From Brevibacillus humidisoli (GTDB lineage Bacteria; Bacillota; Bacilli; Brevibacillales; Brevibacillaceae): 64,000 nucleotides of DNA. A program made the position numbers and the translations under genes. The notes under the pieces were generated by a model. That model was not told where the DNA came from and searched no databases. It saw only the letters and a list, made by a program, of their open reading frames with translations. Below are positions 45,808 to 54,370 of the stretch, piece after piece. The stretch covers positions 3,553,970 to 3,617,969 of the forward strand of contig NZ_CP087263.1 in the NCBI RefSeq assembly GCF_020923435.1. The letters are read 5' to 3'. How positions within the stretch are numbered: the first letter of the stretch is position 1; the number at the start of each line of letters is the position of its first letter.

Positions 45808-46974
45808 TTACTTCGGTTTCTCCTCCTCGACGAGAGAGTCGCTGGAGATAGCAGGAGTTGGAACGGCTTCATCTTCCAACTTGACGGAATTGACTGCAGC
45901 AAGAAGCGCTTTTGGCGTCTTTCCTTGTTTGCCGCTGCGCAAACAGTAACCGGCGTATTGCACGGGCAGGCGAATCGCATCCTCCCGGTTCCCAATCGCA
46001 AACACATCTCGAAACGGCAGTTTGCCCGGTTTGATGTTAACCTCGATGATGTAGATATGACCGGTCTTATCGACGGCCAGATCAATGCCAAGATCGGCCT
46101 GCGGTCGGCGATAGGCTGCTTCCAGACAAGGCGGGATATACAACGACAGCTCTTCCAGGCGCTGATACAGATGTCGGCTGTGTTTTCGTCCAAACTGGGC
46201 CTGCAAGTAAGGAATTACCGGATAGGCAGTACCGCCGTCCATCAGGTTGGACGTCACCTTGCCGCTGGCTCCCTGACGTACAGCCATGCCAACCAACCGC
46301 CATTCGCCTTGCTTGTCTTTTTGCATCAGAGAGCGGATATCGTACGCCTTCCCGTCCTGGTTGTAGATGTCAATCCACTTTTGCCCGATATACTGCTCTT
46401 TGTGTAACAAGGTGCGAATCCGCTTGGAGAGGTCGGTGGCAGAGGGGACGACGACTTTTTGCAATTCCTTTTCCAACAGGTAGGTGTTTCCCACCTTGCT
46501 CAGGCGAATAATCCCCTTCCCTTCTTTACCGTTGATCGGTTTGAGCATCAGTGTGCCATTCTTCTCCAGTAATTGTATGACTTGTCGCGCATTGCGGATC
46601 GGTTCGGTAGGGATGAGATGCGGACGAAGCCTGGAGAAGATTGCCAATCGTTTGTGAATTGCCCACTTGTTGCCCAAGCCATAGTTGATGAAGGGCAGAG
46701 AAGGCGTACTTTTTATCTTCCGTACCTGGGCGATGGTCTGTGGGCTGCTGTAGTACCCGATGTCATAGGAAATCGAAGGGTAACCCGCCGCTTTTTTCAC
46801 CAACTCTCCATTCCGTACCGTATAGCCACTCACCCGCTTCCGCTTTACGTCTACGCCCGCTGGAGTAAAGATCAGCACATCGTCAAACCCCTCCTCCCTG
46901 GCAACGGTCTCGAACGCTTGGAAAAGGGCACGGTTTGTCAACCGATTGGTCATGACTCCCAACACATTTCCCAT
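45808..46974 (-). CDS. YheC/YheD-family ATP-grasp protein, spore coat associated
   Basis: 388 residues from ATG 46974; an upstream TTG at 47016 has no ribosome binding site. The N-terminal part (VLGVMTNRLTNRALFQAF) leads to a YheC/D ATP-grasp domain: LMLKPINGKEGKGIIRL, GQKWIDIYNQDGKAYDIRSL, LGIDLAVDKTGHIYIIEVN, covering the Lys, Glu and Asn of the nucleotide/metal site. In Bacillus these proteins associate with the forespore coat. The C-terminal tail is acidic. Confidence 0.88.
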   Translation of the reverse strand: MGNVLGVMTNRLTNRALFQAFETVAREEGFDDVLIFTPAGVDVKRKRVSGYTVRNGELVKKAAGYPSISYDIGYYSSPQTIAQVRKIKSTPSLPFINYGLGNKWAIHKRLAIFSRLRPHLIPTEPIRNARQVIQLLEKNGTLMLKPINGKEGKGIIRLSKVGNTYLLEKELQKVVVPSATDLSKRIRTLLHKEQYIGQKWIDIYNQDGKAYDIRSLMQKDKQGEWRLVGMAVRQGASGKVTSNLMDGGTAYPVIPYLQAQFGRKHSRHLYQRLEELSLYIPPCLEAAYRRPQADLGIDLAVDKTGHIYIIEVNIKPGKLPFRDVFAIGNREDAIRLPVQYAGYCLRSGKQGKTPKALLAAVNSVKLEDEAVPTPAISSDSLVEEEKPK

Positions 46975-47113
46975 AGTCTCACCCGACTTCGTTGTAGTGT
47001 AGTTATCCTTATTCAATCTTATTTTGGGTCAGGGCAAAGGGCGCGCCTATTTTTGTGTGGGACAGGGGTTGACATGCAGCGGGTGAGGTGACGATGGGTG
47101 CGGCAGGCCTGGA

Positions 47114-47566
47114 TTACGACTGATCGCCTGAGACAGACTTGGTCTCTTGACGCAATCCAAAAATACGTACAAACGGCAACAGACAGAGCAATCCCAGAAC
47201 CACTCCAAGCAAGTTTAAGATGACGTCGTCGATGTCAAAAATGCCAATGGAGGTGACCAACTGGGTTGCTTCGATGGCCAGCGATGCGGACAGACCTGCT
47301 GCTATGGTGAGCAGGACAGACGTCTTGTGGAAGCGGCCCCATACAAATGGAAACAGCCAGCCAAATGGCATAAACAGCAGCACGTTGCCGCCCACGTTGC
47401 GAAGTTTGAACGCAAGGGGTTCATCACTGGTGAAGATCGCAAGGATGGTCGGATTCCATTTGATGGTATACATCCCGTAGCCATAAGGTGGATGGGAAAA
47501 CAGCGTTACGTACAGCAGGAGACAGATGTATACCGCGAAGAGCATCAGGAAGATTTTGCGAAGCAT
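47114..47566 (-). CDS. VanZ-like membrane protein
   Basis: 150 residues from ATG 47566 behind GAGGAGG. Four membrane segments; NVGGNVLLFMPFGWLFPF and AIEATQLVTSIGIFDIDDVILNL are the VanZ signature blocks. VanZ itself gives low teicoplanin resistance by an unknown route; most chromosomal members have no assigned role. Confidence 0.9.
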   Translation of the reverse strand: MLRKIFLMLFAVYICLLLYVTLFSHPPYGYGMYTIKWNPTILAIFTSDEPLAFKLRNVGGNVLLFMPFGWLFPFVWGRFHKTSVLLTIAAGLSASLAIEATQLVTSIGIFDIDDVILNLLGVVLGLLCLLPFVRIFGLRQETKSVSGDQS

Positions 47567-47640
47567 GAAGTGAGCCTCCTCGAAAGTTATCTCAACCAAA
47601 CAAGCAAAATAATTTACATTTGCATGAATCTCAAAAGATA

Positions 47641-47671
47641 GCCTCTCTTTTATTCCTGTTTAAAGAGAGGC
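47641..47671. terminator. Hairpin with 10-base arms
   Basis: GCCTCTCTTT (47641-47650) and AAAGAGAGGC (47662-47671). Located between the vanZ promoter side and the gene-fragment region; could end transcripts arriving from the minus-strand fragment. Confidence 0.6.
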
Positions 47672-47710
47672 TTTACCTATCTATATTTATGTTATAAACA
47701 TTTACGGTTT

Positions 47711-47893
47711 TTAGTTATCTACATCTCCGTCTCCTTCTATATCACCATCAAATACCTCTTTTCCATCTAGATATTTAGACCAAGTAGTACGATGCTTGCT
47801 CATGTAAAAATAGATTTCTCCTTCAGGAACATTAGTGAACGTTCCAATCTGTGTTGTCCCGTCTGGAACATACCTAACTGTTTTGCTATAGCC
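47711..47893 (-). pseudogene. 3' fragment of an unidentified gene
   Basis: The last about 60 codons of a minus-strand frame read YSKTVRYVPDGTTQIGTF, EGEIYFYMSKHRTTWSKYL and an acidic end DGDIEGDGDVDN, which look like a genuine protein C-terminus; upstream of about 47893 the frame turns Cys/Phe-rich and implausible. No start or ribosome binding site is found. It abuts a + strand fragment that lacks its 5' end. Confidence 0.4.
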
Positions 47894-47908
47894 TGACCCA
47901 TATAGTGT

Positions 47909-48412
47909 TTGGTAAGTTCGTTGACAACTATGGTGTCTGCCCAAGATTCTGGGAAGCAAGAAGCCCAAAAAATCAAAATGTTTGAAGTAAGTGAAGAAGA
48001 GGCTGCCAAATATGTAATTGATACAGATAAGATTGAATATGCAACACCCGTTGATGGTAATGGGAACAGTATTCGTATTCAAGCGGAATCTATTCCATAT
48101 TACTTCGATTTTGTGTTTGATTCGAATCTGGTGTCTCAAGATATTTCAAACACAGATGACGGCGCCACTATTTACATAACTTCAGAGGCAGAGTGGCAGG
48201 ATCCTGAGGCAGAGGATGATTTTGGAGGCAGTGACTACAATTATTTCATGTATTCATCCCCTTTCAAATTATACTTAAAATTTAATCCACTGCATCTATT
48301 TTTGTCAACCTTATTTTGGAATATTATGTATGATATTGACTGTTGGTGTCACTCCAGTGTGACGCAAGAGAGGGTCTTATTTCTACACCTCAAAGGCAAG
48401 GTACAATCCTAA
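47909..48412 (+). pseudogene. 5'-truncated secreted-protein fragment
   Basis: The frame opens after a stop at the end of a signal-peptide-like piece (SSLTTMVSAQ) and continues as a soluble acidic protein: QKIKMFEVSEEEAAKYVID, ESIPYYFDFVFDSNLV, TIYITSEAEWQDPE. After about 48260 the composition becomes unlike a normal protein. No usable start or ribosome binding site. Together with the minus-strand fragment it suggests one gene broken by an inversion or two genes joined at a breakpoint near 47900. Confidence 0.4.
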
Positions 48413-48486
48413 CTTCTCACATCAGTGGTCACAAGAAAGTAGGTAGAGTAGAATAACCAGCAGTCACTGATGTCATTTGAACAGAT

Positions 48487-49200
48487 TCAGGAAAAAGCGA
48501 GCAGTCCGAGACTAAGCGTGGCTCCGCCGATCACGGCCACCATCAACTCAGCCAGGATGAGTGATCGACGCATCAGGGAAGCGGCTGCAAAGTTTAGCAG
48601 GCTGTGGGCAGGGATCATCACCAGCACCAACAGTGGGTTGGCAGCGACCAGCAGGGTAGCGCCTATATGGAAGCAGCTGGCGAAGATGCGCTCGATCACT
48701 CCCCACAAAGGACTTGCGTGCAGCTGTCCCTGTGCTTCCAGAATAGCCTTCACTTCGCGTGACTTGTCATCGTCCCGACGGAGCAGTTGGGTGAGGACGA
48801 TGCCGTTGACGATCGTGAATAACACTTCGATTGCCGCCCATCCCTGGCCGAGGGAAGCAGCCCAAGGGAGGGATTGAGCCGTGAGCAGGAGGATAATCCA
48901 ACGAACTGCTTCCTCGAACGGACCGGAGCTTAGGCCGATGATTAGCTGGGCTGATTCTTTGGGCCGCCTTTTCAGGCTCAGCGCAAGCGGCCCGCGAAGC
49001 AGCAGCGCGATCCACCAGCCCAGCGCGCCTAGTCCGAACGCTGACCAGATGATGGGGATGCCAGCCGATGTAAAGATCAGCCCAATCACAATAGGTACAG
49101 CGACAAATAAAGGAATGCAGGCGTAAAAGGAACGGGACGGATGATGGGTAGACCGCGCCGACGTTCCAGATGCCGACCTTTCAGATGAAGATGCTGTCAT
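48487..49200 (-). CDS. yhfC: YhfC-family predicted membrane metalloprotease
   Basis: 237 residues, about seven membrane segments. The motif FEEAVRW (EExxR) and a later FHIGATLLV and HSLLNF place it with YhfC/CPBP-like intramembrane proteins, where the Glu pair and His residues bind zinc. The N-terminus is Ser-rich. Its ATG overlaps the end of the repeat tail of the upstream HTH gene by an ATGA, so the two were translationally coupled. Confidence 0.8.
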   Translation of the reverse strand: MTASSSERSASGTSARSTHHPSRSFYACIPLFVAVPIVIGLIFTSAGIPIIWSAFGLGALGWWIALLLRGPLALSLKRRPKESAQLIIGLSSGPFEEAVRWIILLLTAQSLPWAASLGQGWAAIEVLFTIVNGIVLTQLLRRDDDKSREVKAILEAQGQLHASPLWGVIERIFASCFHIGATLLVAANPLLVLVMIPAHSLLNFAAASLMRRSLILAELMVAVIGGATLSLGLLAFS

Positions 49201-49434
49201 CGTACTTCGCCTCCATATGTGTGATCAAGCTCTGGGGTTGTTGCATTTGGCTCTGCGTTTTTTGCATCTGGCTCTGCGTTTTTTGCATCTGGCTCTATGT
49301 TCTTGCATTTCTACGGATCTTGCATCCGGCTCTATGGTTCTTACATCAAGTTCTATCGTTCCGACATCAAGCACAACAATCTCTATGGTTTTTACATGAA
49401 GCTCATGCGTTTTTACGTTTCTTTCCGTCTATTT
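49197..49434 (-). repeat. Degenerate 21-bp tandem repeat coding tail of the HTH gene, frame-shifted
   Basis: Read on the minus strand, units close to CCAGATGCAAAAAACGCAGAG (exact twice at 49251-49292) recur from about 49434 to 49230, with a degenerate form CTTGATGTAAGAACCATAGAG further upstream. In the HTH gene frame the last units read IEPDAKNAEPDAKNAEPNA and run to a stop overlapping the yhfC ATG. The middle units are open only in the -1 frame (DVGTIELDVRTIEPDARSVE). One unit is 16 instead of 21 bases (about 49297-49312), restoring frame. So an original tail of 7-residue repeats is interrupted by two compensating shifts. Confidence 0.7.
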
Positions 49435-50021
49435 CTTGCCGACTCCTTGCTATCTTCTCTCCCGTCTCCAGGAGCGATCGCAGGCGTATTCACTGCGTCT
49501 GGATAGAGAATGGTCGTGAAGAGACGGCGACGTCGATCCGGAGAAGGCTCGTTTGCCGCAGCGCGTTGAATCACGTCGCGGATCTCCTCTGTAAATCTGG
49601 TGAATTCCTCGTCTGTCAGGTACAGGCCAAACTGTCGGTACCCTACCCCATCTGCCTGCAGGTCGAACGTGTCTTGGCTCAAATACTGCTCATACTGCTG
49701 CTGGAGCGAAGCGAGAAACGTCATAAAGTACCGTAGGTGATCCTCCCGGGTCGCGTGTTTCAATTCCTCCGCCGTCAGGTTGGCATTGTGATAGTGAAGC
49801 ACATACGTCTTTTCCGTGGCACCGCGAATCTGCTGCTCGCTGACGACGGTCAGGATGCCGCTCTCAGACAGCTTGTTGAGGTGGCGGTATAGGCTGGCTT
49901 GCGGTATATCAGGCAACCGTTCGGCTAGTTGACGAGCTGTGATTGGTCGGCCATCCTGCATCGCCTGGATGAGGCGGAGGCGGATGGGGTGTAGGAGTAT
50001 TTCGGCTTTGGGGTCTTTGAT
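49413..50021 (-). CDS. ArsR/HTH_20-like transcription regulator with atypical start
   Basis: The first ATG in frame is 49961, but the reading frame upstream encodes AEILLHPIRLRLIQA, the expected first helix of HTH_20/ArsR-type regulators, before MQDGRPITARQLAERLPDIP and ASLYRHLNKLSESGILTVV. AAAAGGAG sits nine bases before an ATC codon at 50021, where a start should be; a stop lies two codons earlier. The start may be a real ATC or a mutated ATG. The frame ends at 49413, before the repeat tail. With yhfC it forms a regulator-protease pair seen in Bacillales. Confidence 0.7.
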   Translation of the reverse strand: MKDPKAEILLHPIRLRLIQAMQDGRPITARQLAERLPDIPQASLYRHLNKLSESGILTVVSEQQIRGATEKTYVLHYHNANLTAEELKHATREDHLRYFMTFLASLQQQYEQYLSQDTFDLQADGVGYRQFGLYLTDEEFTRFTEEIRDVIQRAAANEPSPDRRRRLFTTILYPDAVNTPAIAPGDGREDSKESARNRRKET

Positions 50022-50099
50022 GGGGGGTCACTCCTTTTGTTATTGTTATTGATAATGATAGCATTTGGAGGGGGGGTTGTATAGGTGGGAAGGATGATT

Positions 50100-52348
50100 A
50101 AGTAAATTCCTCATAGGTACGATCAACACCACCGGCAAGCACCCGTCTCGCTTCTTTCAATCGTTTGCCGTTTCAATTCCTCATAGGTACGATCAACACG
50201 ATGAAGTCGGGTATGATGCGGAATGGGATGTGCTGTTTCAATTCCTCATAGGTACGATCAACACCGGACCTTGAACTACTACACGGACGGCAGGTTCTTT
50301 GTAGTTTCAATTCCTCATAGGTACGATCAACACCTCGCGGCTGGACGTCGGGTGGTTCATCGCCGACGAAAGTTTCAATTCCTCATAGGTACGATCAACA
50401 CTCCCCACTGCTTTCGCGCATACTCGCAGTGAATCCAAGTTTCAATTCCTCATAGGTACGATCAACACGTCATAGTGACTGTTACAATGAAGAACATTGG
50501 CAGCGAGTTTCAATTCCTCATAGGTACGATCAACACCCCTCTTGAACCTATCGCTCCAATAATGACAATCACGAGTTTCAATTCCTCATAGGTACGATAC
50601 AAACTCCTAGCGGCCCTGGGAATCCTGGCCAACCCGGAGAAGGTTTCAATTCCTCATAGGTACGATACAAACGCTACTGAATTTCAGACGGTTTGGTTGA
50701 TGATTAGGGAGTTTCAATTCCTCATAGGTACGATACAAACTCATTTAATTACTTCCTATGAGATTTCCTTATTCCAAGTTTCAATTCCTCATAGGTACGA
50801 TACAAACAAAGCTGCTAGTTTGTGAGGTCAAAGGCTGCCTTAAGTTTCAATTCCTCATAGGTACGATACAAACGCCCTGCAAGCCTTATTTGTACGTGGA
50901 GGCATCAGTTCAGTTTCAATTCCTCATAGGTACGATACAAACCAGCGAATAGTGCCTTGAGCACCTCGCGATAGTACCGGTTTCAATTCCTCATAGGTAC
51001 GATACAAACCAACGTCTTGGTCCGAACCACCTTCCACTACAACGGGTTTCAATTCCTCATAGGTACGATACAAACTTTGTACTCCCTTACTACAAACCAT
51101 TCAACAATTATCAGTTTCAATTCCTCATAGGTACGATACAAACCAGATTCATGAGGGGAGGGTTGCCGGATGAATAGAGGTTTCAATTCCTCATAGGTAC
51201 GATACAAACAAGATCGACTACACATTGGCAATCATGGAGGAACAACTGTTTCAATTCCTCATAGGTACGATACAAACTCATTTGGGGAGTTGGAGTACGT
51301 GCTTGTCGAGGAGTTTCAATTCCTCATAGGTACGATACAAACACAAAAATGAGGCATAATCAACCGGCTTGCGAGGAGTGGTTTCAATTCCTCATAGGTA
51401 CGATACAAACCCCATTGTACATTTTACGCCCTGGAGTGACAACATGGAGTTTCAATTCCTCATAGGTACGATACAAACAGATGAGATCGAACGTGTTGCA
51501 AGATGGGAACAGATTGGTTTCAATTCCTCATAGGTACGATACAAACATGGTTTGGGAGAGGTTGAAACGATGAAACGCAAATGTTTCAATTCCTCATAGG
51601 TACGATACAAACCAAGAGAGCTGAGCGAGGAAGAAGAAGCGGAAAGGTGTTTCAATTCCTCATAGGTACGATACAAACCACGAAATGGGGTTCATTTCAG
51701 AGGGGTTATCGCAAGCGTTTCAATTCCTCATAGGTACGATACAAAGCACTCCAAACAACGCGCTAAGATACTCGATAGTTTTGTTTCAATTCCTCATAGG
51801 TACGATACAAACGCGAACAAAAAGGGAACATATTGTAAAGGTTTTGTCGAAGTTTCAATTCCTCATAGGTACGATACAAACTAGGATTGGTCAACGGATT
51901 GGTCATGACATTGGTCAGTTTCAATTCCTCATAGGTACGATACAAACCAAAAAAACGATACAAGGTGGAACTGTGGGATAGGGAGTTTCAATTCCTCATA
52001 GGTACGATACAAACGAGCAATAGATCGAATCAACCAACTGATCGAGAAACGTTTCAATTCCTCATAGGTACGATACAAACTACGGTTGAAAACATGGGAC
52101 CAAATGATCGGGTGGCAAGTTTCAATTCCTCATAGGTACGATACAAACCTGCTTGGAAAGCGTTACGCCATGTGGAAAGAAAACGTGTTTCAATTCCTCA
52201 TAGGTACGATACAAACTCTGCGCTGCGTTCTTGTTTTCATCCACCGATTGGGTTTCAATTCCTCATAGGTACGATACAAACTAAAAAGAAAACCCAGTCA
52301 TTCGACTGGATCAAGAAAGTTTCAATTCCTCATAGGTACGATACAAAC
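50100..52348 (-). CRISPR. Type I-B CRISPR array, 34 repeats and 33 spacers
   Basis: 30-bp repeats with 35-40 bp spacers. Read on the minus strand (crRNA sense) the repeat ends CCTATGAGGAATTGAAAC, giving the ATTGAAAC handle. The 27 repeats from 50575 to 52348 begin GTTTGTATCGTA; the seven from 50100 to 50536 begin GTGTTGATCGTA. The repeat at 50100-50129 has a damaged handle end, marking the trailer; the leader side faces cas2 at 52349. The repeat at 51717-51746 has C instead of G as its first base. New spacers should enter next to 52348. Confidence 0.98.
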
Positions 52349-52552
52349 CCCAAAAAAGGTCGATAAAATAATAATCTGCCCTACTCCACTACACTGCTCT
52401 CTTAAGAATACCATTAGCAGCAAAACTTTAATTACATCCCCATCTCATTCAATATTGCACATTTCCTGCTGTTATCTCCCAAATCCCTTCTTGTCGTCGA
52501 TCCCCCGGGTTTTCTACGCTACTGGGGATCGACGACAAAAACGTACACGAAC
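52349..52552 (-). promoter_or_regulatory. CRISPR leader with long hairpin
   Basis: An A+T-rich region between cas2 and the first repeat. It holds a 15-pair perfect inverted repeat, TTGTCGTCGATCCCC (52491-52505) and GGGGATCGACGACAA (52524-52538), around an 18-base loop. It likely ends the cas transcript or marks the leader; the array promoter should lie between the hairpin and 52349. Confidence 0.7.
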
Positions 52553-52816
52553 TCACAATATATTCTCATCTCCGCCCTTCTTCAAACCAAATTCTTCACG
52601 AGAAGTGTATTTAGTGGAGCGAAATGTATAGAAAATAACTGAATCTTCCTCTGGGTCCATTAACATCTTCAATTCTGCTTTGAGTTTGACAAAATTAGCT
52701 TTGGAGATTTCCCCTTCCAATACAGAGTTTTGAACCCAGTGTAAATATTTTCTCGCAATTTTTAGTGCCTTACCTACCCGCTTTTCCGCAAAATCGTAGA
52801 CGAGAATGACAAACAA
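52553..52816 (-). CDS. cas2: Cas2 endoribonuclease/adaptation subunit
   Basis: 87 residues, TTG start with GGGGAGG at eight bases. Begins FVILVYDFAEKRVGKALKIA, the Cas2 first strand with the conserved Asp, and contains VQNSVLEGEIS and a VIFYTF strand. Forms the Cas1-Cas2 integrase scaffold. Last gene of the cas operon. Confidence 0.96.
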   Translation of the reverse strand: MFVILVYDFAEKRVGKALKIARKYLHWVQNSVLEGEISKANFVKLKAELKMLMDPEEDSVIFYTFRSTKYTSREEFGLKKGGDENIL

Positions 52817-52831
52817 TTCTAATACCTCCCC

Positions 52832-53836
52832 TCACCACAGTGATTGATAGGGCACGTACTCTTTTTCTCCCAAAATGTGTTTTTGAATCTTGTAAAGCTC
52901 CAGTCGAATCATACGGCGATAAGAAACAGATTTACCCAAATGCCGGTGATTAACCGTCGTCTGCATTCGCTTATCAAGTTCACTTATGAAGGTCTTCTTA
53001 CCCGATTCAGAGAGAGTAATCCCGTCAATATGTTTGTCGAAGTCTTTCTTGGTCAGCATTTTCTTGTTGATCAAGGTGAATATCAATCGGTCCACTACAA
53101 TCGGCTTAAAGATTTCTGCTACGTCTAGGTTGAGGGAAAATCTGCGGAAGTTGGTTGAATGCAAGTACCCGATCCGAGGGTCTAAATACGTTTTGTATAC
53201 TTCACTTAGCACCATCGTATAACAGATTGAGTTGCCAAAACTGATTAACGCATTTAGGCGGTTAAGAGGCGGTCTTTTACTTCTTTTCTCAAACGGAAAA
53301 TCAGGATTGCCTATGATATAGTCGAACGCGCTGTAATACTTCTCTCGGGCGTGACCCTCAACCGCCATGATTTCTTCGATTGATCCTGCATCGGCTAAAG
53401 GCTTGGCTGTATCCTTAAACTGTGCGAGCAACTGAGTCAGCACTCCCGTCCCAGATCCAACTCTGCCAGTGTAGTATTTCAAAACCTGGCTCATCTGTCC
53501 GATGGAACCATGAACAAACTTTCGCGCTAACGTCATTCGCTTGTCGCTATCTATGTAATGCTCCGCCTGCTTCATCACCACATGACCGGCGTTCTGATGT
53601 TCACGAGGGTAAAACGAACCAACATAATAACCATAATGATTGAAATAATGAAGGCACACTTCCTTCTGTGAGACGAACTCCAGGAATCGCTTGGATACGT
53701 CTACTTCACCAAAGATGTAGATGTCATTGGTATCCTCAATGGGAATATACTTTTTACGTTCCTCGCTTTCAAAATAAAGACTATTGTCCTTGCGGCGCAA
53801 CTCACCGCTCTTGAAGATATAGAGTGTTTTCTTCAT
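52832..53836 (-). CDS. cas1: Cas1 integrase (type I-B)
   Basis: 334 residues, four bases after cas4 and with GGAGGG upstream. The catalytic Glu is in EEIMAVEGHAREKYY, the His in GYLHSTNFRRFSLNLDVAEI and the Asp nearby in the same block, all typical of type I-B Cas1. Start LYIFKSGELRRKDNSLYFE is also standard. Inserts new spacers together with Cas2 and Cas4. Confidence 0.97.
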   Translation of the reverse strand: MKKTLYIFKSGELRRKDNSLYFESEERKKYIPIEDTNDIYIFGEVDVSKRFLEFVSQKEVCLHYFNHYGYYVGSFYPREHQNAGHVVMKQAEHYIDSDKRMTLARKFVHGSIGQMSQVLKYYTGRVGSGTGVLTQLLAQFKDTAKPLADAGSIEEIMAVEGHAREKYYSAFDYIIGNPDFPFEKRSKRPPLNRLNALISFGNSICYTMVLSEVYKTYLDPRIGYLHSTNFRRFSLNLDVAEIFKPIVVDRLIFTLINKKMLTKKDFDKHIDGITLSESGKKTFISELDKRMQTTVNHRHLGKSVSYRRMIRLELYKIQKHILGEKEYVPYQSLW

Positions 53837-53839
53837 CGC

Positions 53840-54349
53840 TCAACCCTCCGCCCAACAGTATTCCCGATAAGCGCAGTTGCGGCAAAAGCTTATTTTTTCA
53901 GGGAGTGGCGGAACTGGATGGCGTGCAATGATGCGAATTTCTTCTACGGCCCGGTCCAATTGCCGCTCTGCTTCCGATGTCAATTCAACTGTTTCTCTCC
54001 TCTTTTCTTCAGGAAAAAGGAGTTCCCCGCGTGCCACAATGCCCATTTTTTTCAATGTTTGAAGGTAATACAACAATTGATACCGGGAGCTTTCAAGATA
54101 ACGAGAGGACTTCTTAACTTCACCAATCACTAGCTGTCCGTCCTCTCTACGGACTCTATCCACCTTTATGTTGCCTATCAGAACCTCCTGTTTATTTCTC
54201 TGGTACGTCTGTTCATTGATAAAACGGCCGATATCCATATTCTCGTCATCCTGATCGGCGGCAATGTTGTGTGCGATGAGCCATACTTCGCGTTTACAGA
54301 TGAAATAGTACCAGATGTGGGTACCGGTGACATCCATTACAAACTCCAC
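53840..54349 (-). CDS. cas4: Cas4 PD-(D/E)XK nuclease
   Basis: 169 residues, GTG start behind AGGAGGTG. RecB-like nuclease core with VDRVRREDGQLVIGEVKKS, and four iron-sulfur cysteines, one in YYFICKREVW near the N-terminus and three in CRNCAYREYCWAEG at the end. Trims prespacers and selects PAM side in type I-B adaptation. Confidence 0.96.
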   Translation of the reverse strand: MEFVMDVTGTHIWYYFICKREVWLIAHNIAADQDDENMDIGRFINEQTYQRNKQEVLIGNIKVDRVRREDGQLVIGEVKKSSRYLESSRYQLLYYLQTLKKMGIVARGELLFPEEKRRETVELTSEAERQLDRAVEEIRIIARHPVPPLPEKISFCRNCAYREYCWAEG

Positions 54350-54370
54350 CCAATCACACCTCCTAAAACG

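Noticed and set aside
50223-52366. Short frames across the CRISPR array
   Set aside because: They translate the repeats themselves (FQFLIGTI or LYRTYEELK patterns) and are not genes.
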